Shown here: piece by piece, positions 23,525 to 32,974 of the stretch
How the letters are laid out: each line of letters starts with the position of its first letter
Numbering within the stretch: the first letter of the stretch is position 1
DNA from: Bacteroides sp. CAG:770
GTDB taxonomy: Bacteria > Bacteroidota > Bacteroidia > Bacteroidales > UBA932
Length of the DNA: 64,000 nucleotides
Direction of reading: 5' to 3'
Assembly: GCA_000435075.1 (NCBI GenBank)
Contig: FR890667.1
Location: 14,818-78,817, forward strand
Program-made: the position numbers and the translations under genes
Notes under the pieces: generated by a model
What the model saw: the letters and a program-made list of their open reading frames with translations, nothing else
What the model was told of the DNA's origin: nothing
Database searches by the model: none

Positions 23525-25117
23525 TCAAGGTCTATTGGTTGTTTGGAATTTGTCGGTATGCTCTATAATACAACTATGCTTCTTACTTTTCTTGTCATAG
23601 TTGATGCCCACCAGAATCACTTTCCCGAAATATCTCTCGAGCGCGTCCCCATAATTTTTACGCTTAATCTGGTTGATAGCCGTATCGGAATCTTGATTGT
23701 ATTTCAATTCGAGTACAATAGCCGGCAGGTCAATGTTTCTGTGAGGTATCATTACGATATCTGCGAAGCCTTTGCCTCCCGGCAGTTCCCGTATTATCTG
23801 ATAACGGCTTCTGGCAGTATAAAATGCCAGCGACAGGACGCAAGCCAATGAATTTTCATCATTGTACTTGATGAGGCTGGTATTCTGCTCATGAATTGTG
23901 TCAATGTGTGTCGCAACTACCTCTGCATCACCATTCAAAACACAAGACAACAAGTACTCTGATTGCTTGAGAGCATCTGTCACTTCTGCCCATCCTGTGT
24001 CCGCGATGGCCGTTTCAAACTCTTGACGGACCTCATAGTTCGGAATGCAGGCGCACTTGGTGGCATCATTATAGGACAAGTAACCCAGATGACACAATAG
24101 CGTCAGAACATCATCCTTGCAGTCGACCTTATGCATGTCGTTGCTGAAACGAAGAGAATTGACTCTCACCGGAATATCATTAAACGCGGAGACAATGTCA
24201 TCCTTCAATCCCTCAAAATTCATGGTGATATATCTGCGCAAGTCCTCAAAAGTATTCGTGCTAGTCCAGTAACTTGAAAACGATCTTCTCTTCAATGCTC
24301 TCATTACTGCAAAAGGATTGTATATGGCCTTTTCGTTTCCCAATTCGTAGCCATCATACCAGAGTTTCATTTCATGGGCATCCATATCCGCCACCTTGCA
24401 TAGAGCAAGAACTTCTTTCTCCGTGAAGCCGAAGTAAGGGGCAAGCTGGGCCGGACTCAGCATGGTATATTCTTCGAAGTTGTTCAATGCTGACTGTGTG
24501 TTATACCGTTTGATAGGAAGAATACCTGTCATATAGACACACGTGAACACATACTCTGTTCTGCTGCCCTTGAATAACCTGCGAAGAAAATCCACATATT
24601 CATCCATCAGCTTCTCATATCCCTCTCGACAAAGAGCATCCCACTCATCGATCAGGCATACGAACTTCTCGCCTGTATTGTCAACGATGCTTACCAGAAG
24701 GTCCATAAGATCATCGTTGGGATTCATTGCGACTCCTTCATACACATTCAGCAGTTCGTTGCAGATGTCCTGCTTCATTTTATCTATCAGGTGATTATCG
24801 TCTCCGTACTTCGTCACGAAATCTGTCATATCCAGATAGAGTACAGGAAAATGATTCAGATGTTTCTTGAAGTCAGGCTGCCTGCTGATTTCCAACCCCT
24901 CGAACAGACTCTCTGAGCTACAGGACCTGTCATAGTAGGCATTAAGCATCTTCACTGCAACGGATTTTCCGAATCGACGTGCACGTGTAACGCACATGTA
25001 TCGGTTTTCGGTCAACATTACAGAGTTAACTTCTTCAATAAGCATACTCTTGTCCACAAAGTTAGTGTTGCGGACAGAAGCAAAGCCATCGTTGCCTTTA
25101 TCTATAAAATTTCCCAT
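23525..25117 (-). CDS. AAA-ATPase-like protein with C-terminal PD-(D/E)XK nuclease-like domain
   Basis: The 530-residue protein is of the AAA-ATPase_like plus PDDEXK_9 type common in Bacteroides. Residues ~10-210 contain the RRFGKS P-loop variant (VTRARRFGKSVAVKML) and Walker B FVCLIDEWDAL. Residues ~430-515 contain GFADIVMIPH and VLELKYN, the Asp and ExK of a PD-(D/E)XK core. Members occur in many near-copies per genome and are linked to mobile DNA; their function is not established. It directly abuts the damaged xpt, which suggests that its arrival or rearrangement accompanied the xpt deletion. Confidence 0.88.
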   Translation of the reverse strand: MGNFIDKGNDGFASVRNTNFVDKSMLIEEVNSVMLTENRYMCVTRARRFGKSVAVKMLNAYYDRSCSSESLFEGLEISRQPDFKKHLNHFPVLYLDMTDFVTKYGDDNHLIDKMKQDICNELLNVYEGVAMNPNDDLMDLLVSIVDNTGEKFVCLIDEWDALCREGYEKLMDEYVDFLRRLFKGSRTEYVFTCVYMTGILPIKRYNTQSALNNFEEYTMLSPAQLAPYFGFTEKEVLALCKVADMDAHEMKLWYDGYELGNEKAIYNPFAVMRALKRRSFSSYWTSTNTFEDLRRYITMNFEGLKDDIVSAFNDIPVRVNSLRFSNDMHKVDCKDDVLTLLCHLGYLSYNDATKCACIPNYEVRQEFETAIADTGWAEVTDALKQSEYLLSCVLNGDAEVVATHIDTIHEQNTSLIKYNDENSLACVLSLAFYTARSRYQIIRELPGGKGFADIVMIPHRNIDLPAIVLELKYNQDSDTAINQIKRKNYGDALERYFGKVILVGINYDKKSKKHSCIIEHTDKFQTTNRP

Positions 25118-25262
25118 AAGTCTTGATTTATCCCTAAATTTACGGCTTTTGTTTGGCTTGACAAAATTTGTTTTTCGGTGTGGTTTTGGTTCATGTTTGG
25201 TTCATTTGCACTATTTGCGTATTCTTCAGGTTTTTTCGCTTCCGTGGAAGTGAAAAACATGT

Positions 25263-25270
25263 TATCTTTG
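25263..25270 (+). promoter_or_regulatory. -7 box immediately before the AraC-type gene
   Basis: TATCTTTG matches TAnnTTTG exactly and ends 5 nt before the ATG at 25276. No clear TTG lies 19-21 nt upstream. If used, transcription would begin at or next to the start codon, giving a leaderless mRNA. Confidence 0.45.
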
Positions 25271-25275
25271 CAATT

Positions 25276-26565
25276 ATGAGTTTGAAGTTAATGGAATTCC
25301 TTGTTTACTTGTGTTCCGGCATGATTTGTCTTGTGCTGGGAATGGTCCTCATTGTTGTCAGGACAAGGGAAAACAATGGATCCCACAACTTCAGATTTGT
25401 ATTGAGAAGCATTGCATTTGCCGCTTTTCTGGATGTGCTTTTTGATGTGGTCGTCATTTATCTCCAGTGGCTCAAGGTCGATTACGTAGTAGCAAACCAC
25501 TTCTTTGCGCCGCTCATAATGTATAGCCAGATTTTCTTGGGAGTGGGAGCTATGCTGAAACTCTTCAGATCTGAGAAGGTCAATCTCCGCAGTATGTTGC
25601 TGCTTGTTTCTCCAGTATTTGTTCTGACAGTCCTATATATATTGGCATTCTTACGGGAGACTGATTCGATTACATTGGCCTCATATGAGGAATTTATCAA
25701 GTTGGGTTCTGCAAATTTCTTGTCCGGAACTTTGCTTGTCTGCCTTCTGATAGAATTGCTGGTCGTCGGCTTTTGGCTATATCAGGAGATGTCGAGATAT
25801 AACAGGCTTCTTGGCGACTATTATACTGACAACCATATTGAGGACGGGCACAAGGTCTATTCCATAATGCTTGCGTTTACCATCTATATAATAACGACAT
25901 TCTTCTTCTTTTTTAGTGTAAACGCCGTTCACAGGCTGGTAATAATGAGCCTGAATACGGGCTTGTTCATTCTGTTTACTGTCGTACTGATAAACCTCCA
26001 GCATATCTTCAATCTCGTTTCGCCGGCATTCACCTACAACGAAGCGCCACACGAGAATAAGGATACATTTACAGTTGCAGGCGATGTCAATGATAGTGAA
26101 GATTTTATGGATTCGGATATGATTCCGGAACCGTCACCCATAGAAGAAACCGCATCTGATGTGCAGGAGCCTGCAGAAACTGATTCCGATACTGAAACAC
26201 CGGACAGACGAAGAATTGACGAGATTGTAAAACAATGGAGCGAAAGTCCGGATAAATTATATTTGACCGAAGGCATCACATTGTCAAGTGCTGCAGACAG
26301 CATGGGAGTCAGCCCGAGACTGCTCTCAGACTTTCTGAACAATATTTATGAGAAGAACTTCAATACTTGGATAAAGTCTCTCAGGGTAGAGGAAGTCAAG
26401 CGCCTGCTTCAGCAGACTGAGCCTAAGATGACATTGCTCGACATAGCTGCGCTTACAGGCTTTCCTGATGCATCTTCAATGTCGAAAGCATTCAAACTTT
26501 TTACAGGAGTGACACCTTCTGCATATCGCACATCGAATGGGGGGGGGACGAGTAATCGTTCATAA
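25276..26565 (+). CDS. Membrane-bound AraC-family transcriptional regulator
   Basis: With ATG 25276 the protein has 429 residues; a longer frame open from 25168 lacks a convincing start. Residues ~1-245 contain six or seven hydrophobic helices. A polar Glu/Asp/Ser-rich linker (~250-320) leads to an AraC-type helix-turn-helix (~325-420: LSSAADSMGVSPRLLSDFLNNIYEKNFNTWI, then LLDIAALTGFPDASSMSKAFKLFTGVTPSAY). The design suggests that a membrane or extracellular signal controls transcription. A run of nine G (26539-26547) lies just before the stop; slippage there would alter only the last few residues. Its target may be the polysaccharide operon that starts 341 bp downstream, but this is inference. 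Confidence 0.88.
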   Translation: MSLKLMEFLVYLCSGMICLVLGMVLIVVRTRENNGSHNFRFVLRSIAFAAFLDVLFDVVVIYLQWLKVDYVVANHFFAPLIMYSQIFLGVGAMLKLFRSEKVNLRSMLLLVSPVFVLTVLYILAFLRETDSITLASYEEFIKLGSANFLSGTLLVCLLIELLVVGFWLYQEMSRYNRLLGDYYTDNHIEDGHKVYSIMLAFTIYIITTFFFFFSVNAVHRLVIMSLNTGLFILFTVVLINLQHIFNLVSPAFTYNEAPHENKDTFTVAGDVNDSEDFMDSDMIPEPSPIEETASDVQEPAETDSDTETPDRRRIDEIVKQWSESPDKLYLTEGITLSSAADSMGVSPRLLSDFLNNIYEKNFNTWIKSLRVEEVKRLLQQTEPKMTLLDIAALTGFPDASSMSKAFKLFTGVTPSAYRTSNGGGTSNRS

Positions 26566-26906
26566 AACACTGAAAACTAAATAGTTCTGAAAATGACTTG
26601 TCGAGTTCGGTACTGATTTGACAAGATTTTCCGTAAAATTTTTTGGCTGGTTTTTTGTGAAAAAAGTCGATTTTTGACAAGAATTAACACGTTAGTCAAA
26701 GCAAAATCCATTTTCTTTGCATTTAGAAAAATTATAAAGGATAGAAGCATGGTAATACACCAACCTTTACTGATAAGCAAGGCTTTTTCCTGAATTAATA
26801 AGAAGAGACAGCCGTCCACTTGCCGAACATAACCTAACTTTCAGGCTATAACAAGCAAAATAACAGCGGTATTTATTAAAAAATTGATATAAGTAGTGGA
26901 TTTTCA
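26566..26906 (+). other. Leader region of the polysaccharide operon, no gene
   Basis: These 341 AT-rich bases hold no plausible ORF. They include a short CTTGTC..GACAAG inverted repeat (about 26599-26625) and TTTTCTTTG near 26718, two mismatches from a -7 box. I find no long inverted repeats of the kind that flank invertible capsule promoters. UpxY-type loci have a long 5' leader where the antiterminator acts, which this region could provide. Confidence 0.5.
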
Positions 26907-27485
26907 ATGGAATACATTAAAAATCAAGCCCCAGAGGTATGTGCTTACCTTAAGGTCAAGGCCAGAAAGACCATAAAACTTTGGTTTGCCATGCGAGTCA
27001 CTTATCGCAGGGAAGCCGAGGTCAAGAGAATTCTGGATTCGCTTGGCATCGCCAGTTATACACCTATGCAGTGGCACGTAACCGAAAACGGCAAGAGAGT
27101 TCTGGAACCTGCAGTCCGGAATCTTGTATTTGTGAATTGTACACAGGACAGGATGACGGAAGTCAAGAATTCCGGACGTATTCCATTCATGCAGTACATG
27201 ATGGACGGGAGGACCGGGAACAAGATTATCGTCCCGGATGATGACATGGCCCGTTTCATATCAGTGACTGCTTCTTGCGAGGAGAATCTCCGGTACTATC
27301 CGGCAGGCGAGGTCAACCTCTCCAAAGGTCAGAAAGTCCGGATAACCGGGGGAATCTTCCAAGGTTGCGAAGGTATGTTCGTGAAACTGAAAGGCATGAG
27401 GTCCAAGAAAGTTGTAATCGAGGTAAAAGGCGTAATGTCCGTCGCCCTCGTTTCTGTCTCACCTGAATTTATCGAAACCATCTGA
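26907..27485 (+). CDS. UpxY-family NusG-like transcription antiterminator
   Basis: The 192-residue protein combines a NusG N-terminal domain (LWFAMRVTYRREAEVKRIL, YTPMQWHV, VRNLVFVNCT) with a C-terminal KOW element (LSKGQKVRITGGIFQGCEGMFVKLKG). It is the first gene of a ~18-kb same-strand polysaccharide operon. This is the standard place for UpxY proteins, which bind RNA polymerase in the operon leader and prevent premature termination. Only 3 bp separate it from the next gene. No UpxZ-like inhibitor gene follows. Confidence 0.9.
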   Translation: MEYIKNQAPEVCAYLKVKARKTIKLWFAMRVTYRREAEVKRILDSLGIASYTPMQWHVTENGKRVLEPAVRNLVFVNCTQDRMTEVKNSGRIPFMQYMMDGRTGNKIIVPDDDMARFISVTASCEENLRYYPAGEVNLSKGQKVRITGGIFQGCEGMFVKLKGMRSKKVVIEVKGVMSVALVSVSPEFIETI

Positions 27486-27488
27486 CGC

Positions 27489-27917
27489 ATGACCATCGCA
27501 ATTGACTTTGACGGAACTATTGTAGAACATAGGTACCCCGAAATTGGAAAAGAAATACCATTTGCCACAGCAACATTGAAATTGCTGATCGCCGAAGGCC
27601 ATAGGCTCATCCTCTGGTCTGTTCGCGAAGGGGATTTGCTCAAAGAGGCTGTCGAATGGTGTTCCGCCCGCGGGGTAGAGTTTTATGCCGTCAATACGAA
27701 TCATCCTGAGATCCGCTACGACGCGGATGAAATTGTCCGGCAGCCGAGAAAGCTTACTGCCGACTTTTTCATTGATGACCGCAACCTCGGCGGCCTTCCC
27801 GACTGGGGTGTCATCTACGAGATGATTCATTCGGGTCTCTCCTGGGGAGAGTATTACAGAAAAATTTATTCTGCTGCGGAACCAAAGCGCTCGTTCTGGG
27901 ACCGCCTCAAGAAATAA
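27489..27917 (+). CDS. Small HAD-superfamily hydrolase
   Basis: The 142-residue protein has the HAD nucleophile motif DFDGT (residues 6-10), a second motif LWSVREG (Ser), and a distal acidic motif FFIDDRNLGG. It lacks a cap domain, as in the small BT0820-like Bacteroides proteins. The substrate cannot be read from sequence; a sugar or nucleotide phosphate is likely. Position between upxY and the pyruvyl transferase (3 and 11 bp gaps) places it in the operon. Confidence 0.85.
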   Translation: MTIAIDFDGTIVEHRYPEIGKEIPFATATLKLLIAEGHRLILWSVREGDLLKEAVEWCSARGVEFYAVNTNHPEIRYDADEIVRQPRKLTADFFIDDRNLGGLPDWGVIYEMIHSGLSWGEYYRKIYSAAEPKRSFWDRLKK

Positions 27918-27928
27918 TAGAAACAATC

Positions 27929-29113
27929 GTGAAAATCGGAATCTTGACCCAACCTCGTGTATCTAATTACGGAGGTATTCTTCAATGTTATGCTCTTGAG
28001 ACAGTTTTGGAACGGATGGGGCATGAAGTTGTAGTCCTGGATCGCACATTCGCTGCACCTTCTGCCGGTTTGATTCTCCGGAGGTGTGGGAGTGTATTGA
28101 AGTGTCTGGTTCGAAGATATATTCTGGGGCAGAAGAACATTGCGATCCTGAGCCCGTGGAGTCAGCAATATGTAATAGATAAAAGGGAACATGATCACTA
28201 CTCAGTGCTGTTTAAGTTTACACATGAATACCTTAACATAACTAGTCCATTGAGATCTTCGGAAGCACTCCTCAAACGGGTTAAGAAAGAGAAACTAGAT
28301 TGCCTTATTGTTGGCAGTGATCAGGTTTGGCGAGAGTGCTATTCTCCATATTTGCCTGATTTCTTTGCAGGATTCCTCCCTGAGGATGACAAGATACTGA
28401 AAATCACCTATGGTGCGTCTTTCGGAACATCTGAGAACCCTATTTCTGAGCAGATGCTGGAGACTTGCAAAAGGCTGTCATCGCGTTTCGACGCTATCTC
28501 CGTCCGTGAGAAGTCCGCTGTCGGACTTGTGGAACAGTATTTCGGAAAGCATGCTGAACTTGTTCTGGACCCGACATTGCTGCTCGGCGCTGAAGACTAT
28601 GTTATTGAAAGGTCGAAAACAGCATGTCCTGTAACTGCAGAGCAAGATACTCTTGTCAGTTATGTTCTCGATACTGACGGGCAAAAGGCGAAAATTGCCA
28701 ATGATGTTGCCGGCGAGTTAGGTCTTAAAGAGAGTTTTATGGGCTTGTCTCCCAAGAAGTCAGACGGAAGCCCGGATAAAATGATTACCATCCAGACCTG
28801 GCTTGACAATTTCAGGAATGCGTCCTTTGTCGTTACTGATTCATTCCATGGCTGCGTATTTTCGATCATAAACCGCAAGCCGTTTATCGCGATTGTCAAT
28901 CACTCGCGCGGCGCGGACAGATTTGTGTCAATGCTGTCGCAACTCGGGCTTGAAGGAAGAATGGTCAATGATTATGAGGAGTACAGCGTTCGCCGCTCCG
29001 AACTGATGGCTCCGATAGACTATTCTAACGTATATGCTCGGTTGCAAACACTTAAGGCTCACAGCCTTGGCTATTTGAGCGGAATGTTGGAAAGAAAGTA
29101 CCATGACAGATAA
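27929..29113 (+). CDS. Polysaccharide pyruvyl transferase family protein
   Basis: The 394-residue protein begins at GTG 27929, the only start preserving MKIGILTQPRVSNYGGILQCYAL, the N-terminal motif of the WcaK/CsaB family. GSDQVWR (near residue 130) and TDSFHGCVFSIINRKPF (near residue 305) are further family landmarks. Members transfer a ketal-linked pyruvate to sugars of exopolysaccharides or teichoic acid-like polymers. It overlaps the next glycosyltransferase gene by 11 bp. Confidence 0.9.
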   Translation: MKIGILTQPRVSNYGGILQCYALETVLERMGHEVVVLDRTFAAPSAGLILRRCGSVLKCLVRRYILGQKNIAILSPWSQQYVIDKREHDHYSVLFKFTHEYLNITSPLRSSEALLKRVKKEKLDCLIVGSDQVWRECYSPYLPDFFAGFLPEDDKILKITYGASFGTSENPISEQMLETCKRLSSRFDAISVREKSAVGLVEQYFGKHAELVLDPTLLLGAEDYVIERSKTACPVTAEQDTLVSYVLDTDGQKAKIANDVAGELGLKESFMGLSPKKSDGSPDKMITIQTWLDNFRNASFVVTDSFHGCVFSIINRKPFIAIVNHSRGADRFVSMLSQLGLEGRMVNDYEEYSVRRSELMAPIDYSNVYARLQTLKAHSLGYLSGMLERKYHDR

Positions 29114-30083
29114 TAATACCCCTCTTGTCTCGGTTATCGTACCAGTGTACAATGTTGCTCCGTATGTAGAGCGATGTGCGAAGTCGTTATTTGAACAGAC
29201 ACTGAAAGATATTGAGATTATCTTTGTAGATGACTGCTCTCCTGACAATAGCATAGATCTGGTCAAGAATCTTGCGAACAACTATCCTGATAGGTTGGCT
29301 CAGATTAAATATGTCCGTCATGAACACAATCGAGGCTTGGCTCAAGCAAGAAAGACTGGACTTGATGTAGCAACAGGTGAATATGTGGCGCATTGCGATT
29401 CGGATGATTATGTTTCCGTGGAGATGTATGAGAAACTATATGATGAGGCAGAGAGGACAAAGTCTGAGATTGTATATTGTGATTTTCTTATGGATTACGG
29501 TTTGCAAAAAACAATCTGTTGTTCTGTAGAGTTGTGCCAAGATAAGGTTCTTTTTTTAGAACGCTATATCTCTTATGGCTGGACCGTTTTATGGAACATG
29601 ATAATTAAGAGGCGTATCTATTTGGATAATCCTATATCATATCCATTTGGGATTTCCTATTGCGAAGATTTCTATGTAGCATGCCAGTTGTTTTATTATG
29701 CTAAAGAGGTATCCAAAGTAAACGATACATTGTATTATTACAATCGTGCAAACGTGTCTTCGATAATGCATAGCATGAATTGGAAAACATTTGAGGATGA
29801 AAAGAAAACTTATCAGTTTATTATTGCCTTTATAGAGGAACATGGTCTGGGGCAAAGATTGGAAAAAGTACCTTCTTGGAGGGTACTGAAGTGTAAACAG
29901 GATTTGACGTTATTTCCGGACAAGCATGAAGAATTTCTAAAGTTTTTTCCTGTTTCCAGAAAATATATCTGGTCATGTCCGTTCTGTAATAAAAAAATCA
30001 AAGTCTTGATGTGGATGCTATCGCATGGTATGAGACCAATTGTGGTTGTAATTGACAAATTGAGATTTGCTTTAGGCAGGTAG
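29103..30083 (+). CDS. GT2 family glycosyltransferase
   Basis: The 326-residue protein has the GT-A opening VSVIVPVYNVAPYVERCAKSL, the nucleotide-binding FVDDCSPDNS and the metal-binding HCDSDDYV. The C-terminal part is divergent, as usual for acceptor-specific enzymes. Sugar donor and acceptor are unknown. GC content drops from here to about 34 kb and none of the GTCAATG heptamers occur from 28.98 to 32.15 kb, consistent with exchange of this specificity block. Confidence 0.92.
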   Translation: MTDNNTPLVSVIVPVYNVAPYVERCAKSLFEQTLKDIEIIFVDDCSPDNSIDLVKNLANNYPDRLAQIKYVRHEHNRGLAQARKTGLDVATGEYVAHCDSDDYVSVEMYEKLYDEAERTKSEIVYCDFLMDYGLQKTICCSVELCQDKVLFLERYISYGWTVLWNMIIKRRIYLDNPISYPFGISYCEDFYVACQLFYYAKEVSKVNDTLYYYNRANVSSIMHSMNWKTFEDEKKTYQFIIAFIEEHGLGQRLEKVPSWRVLKCKQDLTLFPDKHEEFLKFFPVSRKYIWSCPFCNKKIKVLMWMLSHGMRPIVVVIDKLRFALGR

Positions 30084-30086
30084 GTT

Positions 30087-31094
30087 ATGAAAGAAAAAGA
30101 ATCCGCAGTAGTATCTATAATCGTACCGGTGTATAATGCGGAGAAGTATCTTAGTCGCTGTGTCGACAGTATTTTGTCTCAGACGATGACGGATTTTGAA
30201 CTGCTTCTGATAGATGATGGTAGCCAGGACGAATCGGGTCGTATTTGCGATGAATACACTGAAGAGAATGTTCGTGTCAAAGTTGTTCATAAGCCTAATG
30301 GTGGCGTTAGTTCGGCGCGAAATTTAGGTATAGACCATGCCAAAGGAAAATATATAATTTTCGTGGATTCGGATGATTATTGGCTGTCACCTGATTGTTT
30401 GGAATCGTTGACATTAATGATGGACAGGTTTGGGTGCGACTGTGTTAGAGGAGAATATCAAGGTGTTGATGAGAGAGGAAATATTGTTGTGGAGCCTAAA
30501 GTTAAGTGTGAGTTGGAGGGCAGAGTATTGACCCCATATGAATTGTTGAGGTATGGATTGGCTGGAGAGTTTTTTGGGGTGTTGTTTATCTTCAAGAGAA
30601 GTACTATTGGAGATTTGAGATATGATGAGCAGCAGTCTTTTCTGGAAGATATGGATTTTATATCTCGTTTTATGATTAAAGCGCAGACATGTGCGTACAC
30701 TTCGGAATGTTTCTATGCTTATTTAAAAAGAAATGATTCGGTTTCGAATAGTCCTAAATATGCGAATGTTGAGTGCTCTTTTAAGATGTCCGATAAATTT
30801 GATATCTATTCCAAGTTGACAAGCGGGAGCTTAAGTCAGTATTACTCGTTTTACAGTATCATGATGTATTTGTGGACATTGAGTACTCTTGCAGAGGACC
30901 CGTATTATAAAAAAAGAGAATTATTTATTCGCAACCTGAAACTCAATAGCCTGTGGCATCGCTGTATATTGCGAGTGCTTAAAAACGGCTTTTTTATGAT
31001 TACCAGGAAGTATATACAATTACTCCTACCTCCTTTGCTGAATGTTTATTTAATTAGAATGATGAACTCCAGAATATGCAATACACCGCAGTAA
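30087..31094 (+). CDS. GT2 family glycosyltransferase
   Basis: 335 residues. VSIIVPVYNAEKYLSRCVDSIL, LLIDDGSQDESG and FVDSDDYW mark a GT-A fold inverting glycosyltransferase of family 2. It starts 3 bp after the preceding gene and its 3' end overlaps the next by 19 bp. AT-rich. Acceptor and donor unknown. Confidence 0.92.
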   Translation: MKEKESAVVSIIVPVYNAEKYLSRCVDSILSQTMTDFELLLIDDGSQDESGRICDEYTEENVRVKVVHKPNGGVSSARNLGIDHAKGKYIIFVDSDDYWLSPDCLESLTLMMDRFGCDCVRGEYQGVDERGNIVVEPKVKCELEGRVLTPYELLRYGLAGEFFGVLFIFKRSTIGDLRYDEQQSFLEDMDFISRFMIKAQTCAYTSECFYAYLKRNDSVSNSPKYANVECSFKMSDKFDIYSKLTSGSLSQYYSFYSIMMYLWTLSTLAEDPYYKKRELFIRNLKLNSLWHRCILRVLKNGFFMITRKYIQLLLPPLLNVYLIRMMNSRICNTPQ

Positions 31095-32026
31095 TCCGCA
31101 CTCTTGGAACCGCCGGAGAGAAATATCAGACGTTGCTCGATTCGCTTGTCAGCCAGACTCTTCCGCCGGAAGAGATATTAGTCTATATCGCTGAAGGATA
31201 TGAAATTCCATCGGAGACAGTGGGAACTGAGAAGTATATCTTTGTCAAGAAAGGGATGGTGGCGCAGAGAGCTTTGCGTTACGATGAGGTTAAGACAGAG
31301 TATATACTATTCCTTGATGACGATCTGTATTTTCCTCCAGATGCCGTAGAAAAAATGTTTAGCCTTCTTGGAAGATATAGCGCAGATGTGATTTCTCCGG
31401 ATGTATTTCACAATTCTGAGCGTCCATTCAAACAAAGGTTTATGATGGCGGCATCAGGAAGAATGAGAGCAAGGTATAACGACAGGCACTGGGGATACAA
31501 GGTTATGCGGACAGCAGGGTATTCCTATAATGCTCATCCTGTTAAAGTTGCTTACTGGTCACAAACTAATGCGGGGCCTTGTTTTTTGTGCTCAAAGAAA
31601 TCTTTCCTGTCAATACGATTTGAAGAAGAACTTTGGCTGGATAGACAAAAGTATCCTATTGGTGAGGATCAGGTGATGTACTATAAAATGTATAAGTCTA
31701 ACTTAAAGCAACTTACTGCATTTACAACTGGAATTGTTCATCTGGATGCTGGAACTAATAGAAAGCCCGAGAAAGAGAAGTCTCTCATATATGCAGACTT
31801 TATATATAAGACCATTTTCTGGCATAGATTCATATATCTTCCAGAAAAATCAGTTATGATGAGACTTGTAGATATTCTATGCATTGGATATGCATTTACG
31901 TTTGCCTTAGTGATATCACTGATAAAGGGCAGGTTTGATATATTCAAGATAAAACTTGATGCTATGAAGGAGGGACGTAAATTCCTCAAAAGTGAAGAAT
32001 ACAGAAAATTACCGTTGATAGTATGA
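31076..32026 (+). CDS. GT2-type glycosyltransferase
   Basis: 316 residues. It opens YTAVIRTLGTAGEKYQTLLDSLVSQTLPPEEI and has a FLDDDLYFPPDAV motif (DDD metal site), more distant from the classical GT2 pattern than its neighbours. A hydrophobic segment near residues 265-285 (ILCIGYAFTFALVISLI) suggests membrane contact. Starts inside the previous gene (19-bp overlap) and overlaps the next by 4 bp (ATGA). Confidence 0.82.
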   Translation: MQYTAVIRTLGTAGEKYQTLLDSLVSQTLPPEEILVYIAEGYEIPSETVGTEKYIFVKKGMVAQRALRYDEVKTEYILFLDDDLYFPPDAVEKMFSLLGRYSADVISPDVFHNSERPFKQRFMMAASGRMRARYNDRHWGYKVMRTAGYSYNAHPVKVAYWSQTNAGPCFLCSKKSFLSIRFEEELWLDRQKYPIGEDQVMYYKMYKSNLKQLTAFTTGIVHLDAGTNRKPEKEKSLIYADFIYKTIFWHRFIYLPEKSVMMRLVDILCIGYAFTFALVISLIKGRFDIFKIKLDAMKEGRKFLKSEEYRKLPLIV

Positions 32027-32961
32027 CAATTCCTGTTGTTTTTGCCTTCGACAAGAACTTGGTGATGCCTGCATGTGTATGCATCTCATCATTGCTGATG
32101 AATGCTAAGAAGGATACAAGTTATGATATCTTTATATTGCATCCGGCAAATCAGTCAATGACCCAGACAGACCTTGTGAAATTGTCGGAATACTATGATA
32201 ATTGTAAACTGACATTCAGACCGGTTGGTAATGAGTTTGATAATGCATTTGAAATCAGAGGCATAACGACTCCTGCATATTATCGCCTGCTGATTCCGGA
32301 AATCATACCGGAGTACGATAAGATAATATATTCTGATGTCGATGTTATATTCAGGCGTGATTTAAGTGACCTTTATAGTATTGATTTAGCCGGTGTATAT
32401 ATGGCTGCGACATACGATGTTGGGATGAATCTCGGGAAGGATGGAGTTGCACATATCAGTGCCACTAAAGGACTTGTTCTGGGAAAATATATCCAGTCAG
32501 GATTTATAATGCTTAATTCTTCGAAACTAAAAAATGATGGATTGGTAATAAGATTTAAGGAAGAGGCGAAGAAACAATATAAATTCCAGGATCAGGATAT
32601 TCTCAATGTCGTTTGCGGGAAGAATCTAAAGGTCCTCCCAGCAGAATACAACATGACAGACTACACTTTTTACTATCTGAATAGCGGAGACGAGCTTATA
32701 AAGTCCGGATATGTCAAGGAAGAGGAAATTTCAGAAGCCAAGCAGTATGGAACTCTTCACTTTAATGGTCACAAACCATGGGAAAGTTACAGTATAAACT
32801 TCGATATCTGGTGGGAATACTACAGAAAGTCCCCATTTTTCGACGAGAAATTCTACTTTGACTTCTTCTATAGGAAAATCAATGATTATGACCTTCTTCC
32901 TCTGTGGAAAAGAGTCAAGATTCTGTTGAGGTACTTTGTTTTCGGGAGAAGGATTGTTTAA
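32023..32961 (+). CDS. GT8 family glycosyltransferase
   Basis: 312 residues. IPVVFAFDKNLVMPACVCISSLLMNA and the DxD in IIYSDVDVIF (near residue 105) are typical of GT8 retaining glucosyl- or galactosyltransferases (LgtC/RfaJ-like); the HFNGHKPW motif near residue 247 is the family's C-terminal metal/UDP contact. It would add one sugar to the repeat unit. Confidence 0.92.
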   Translation: MTIPVVFAFDKNLVMPACVCISSLLMNAKKDTSYDIFILHPANQSMTQTDLVKLSEYYDNCKLTFRPVGNEFDNAFEIRGITTPAYYRLLIPEIIPEYDKIIYSDVDVIFRRDLSDLYSIDLAGVYMAATYDVGMNLGKDGVAHISATKGLVLGKYIQSGFIMLNSSKLKNDGLVIRFKEEAKKQYKFQDQDILNVVCGKNLKVLPAEYNMTDYTFYYLNSGDELIKSGYVKEEEISEAKQYGTLHFNGHKPWESYSINFDIWWEYYRKSPFFDEKFYFDFFYRKINDYDLLPLWKRVKILLRYFVFGRRIV

Positions 32962-32974
32962 TTGACATAGACGG

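Noticed and set aside
26566..26906. Invertible promoter before the polysaccharide operon
   Set aside because: I looked for long inverted repeats flanking a promoter, as in Bacteroides fragilis capsule loci; only 6-bp CTTGTC/GACAAG pairs are present.
27929..27931. Upstream or downstream ATG as start of the pyruvyl transferase
   Set aside because: No upstream ATG is in frame, and later ATGs would remove the conserved N-terminal motif; GTG at 27929 is retained.
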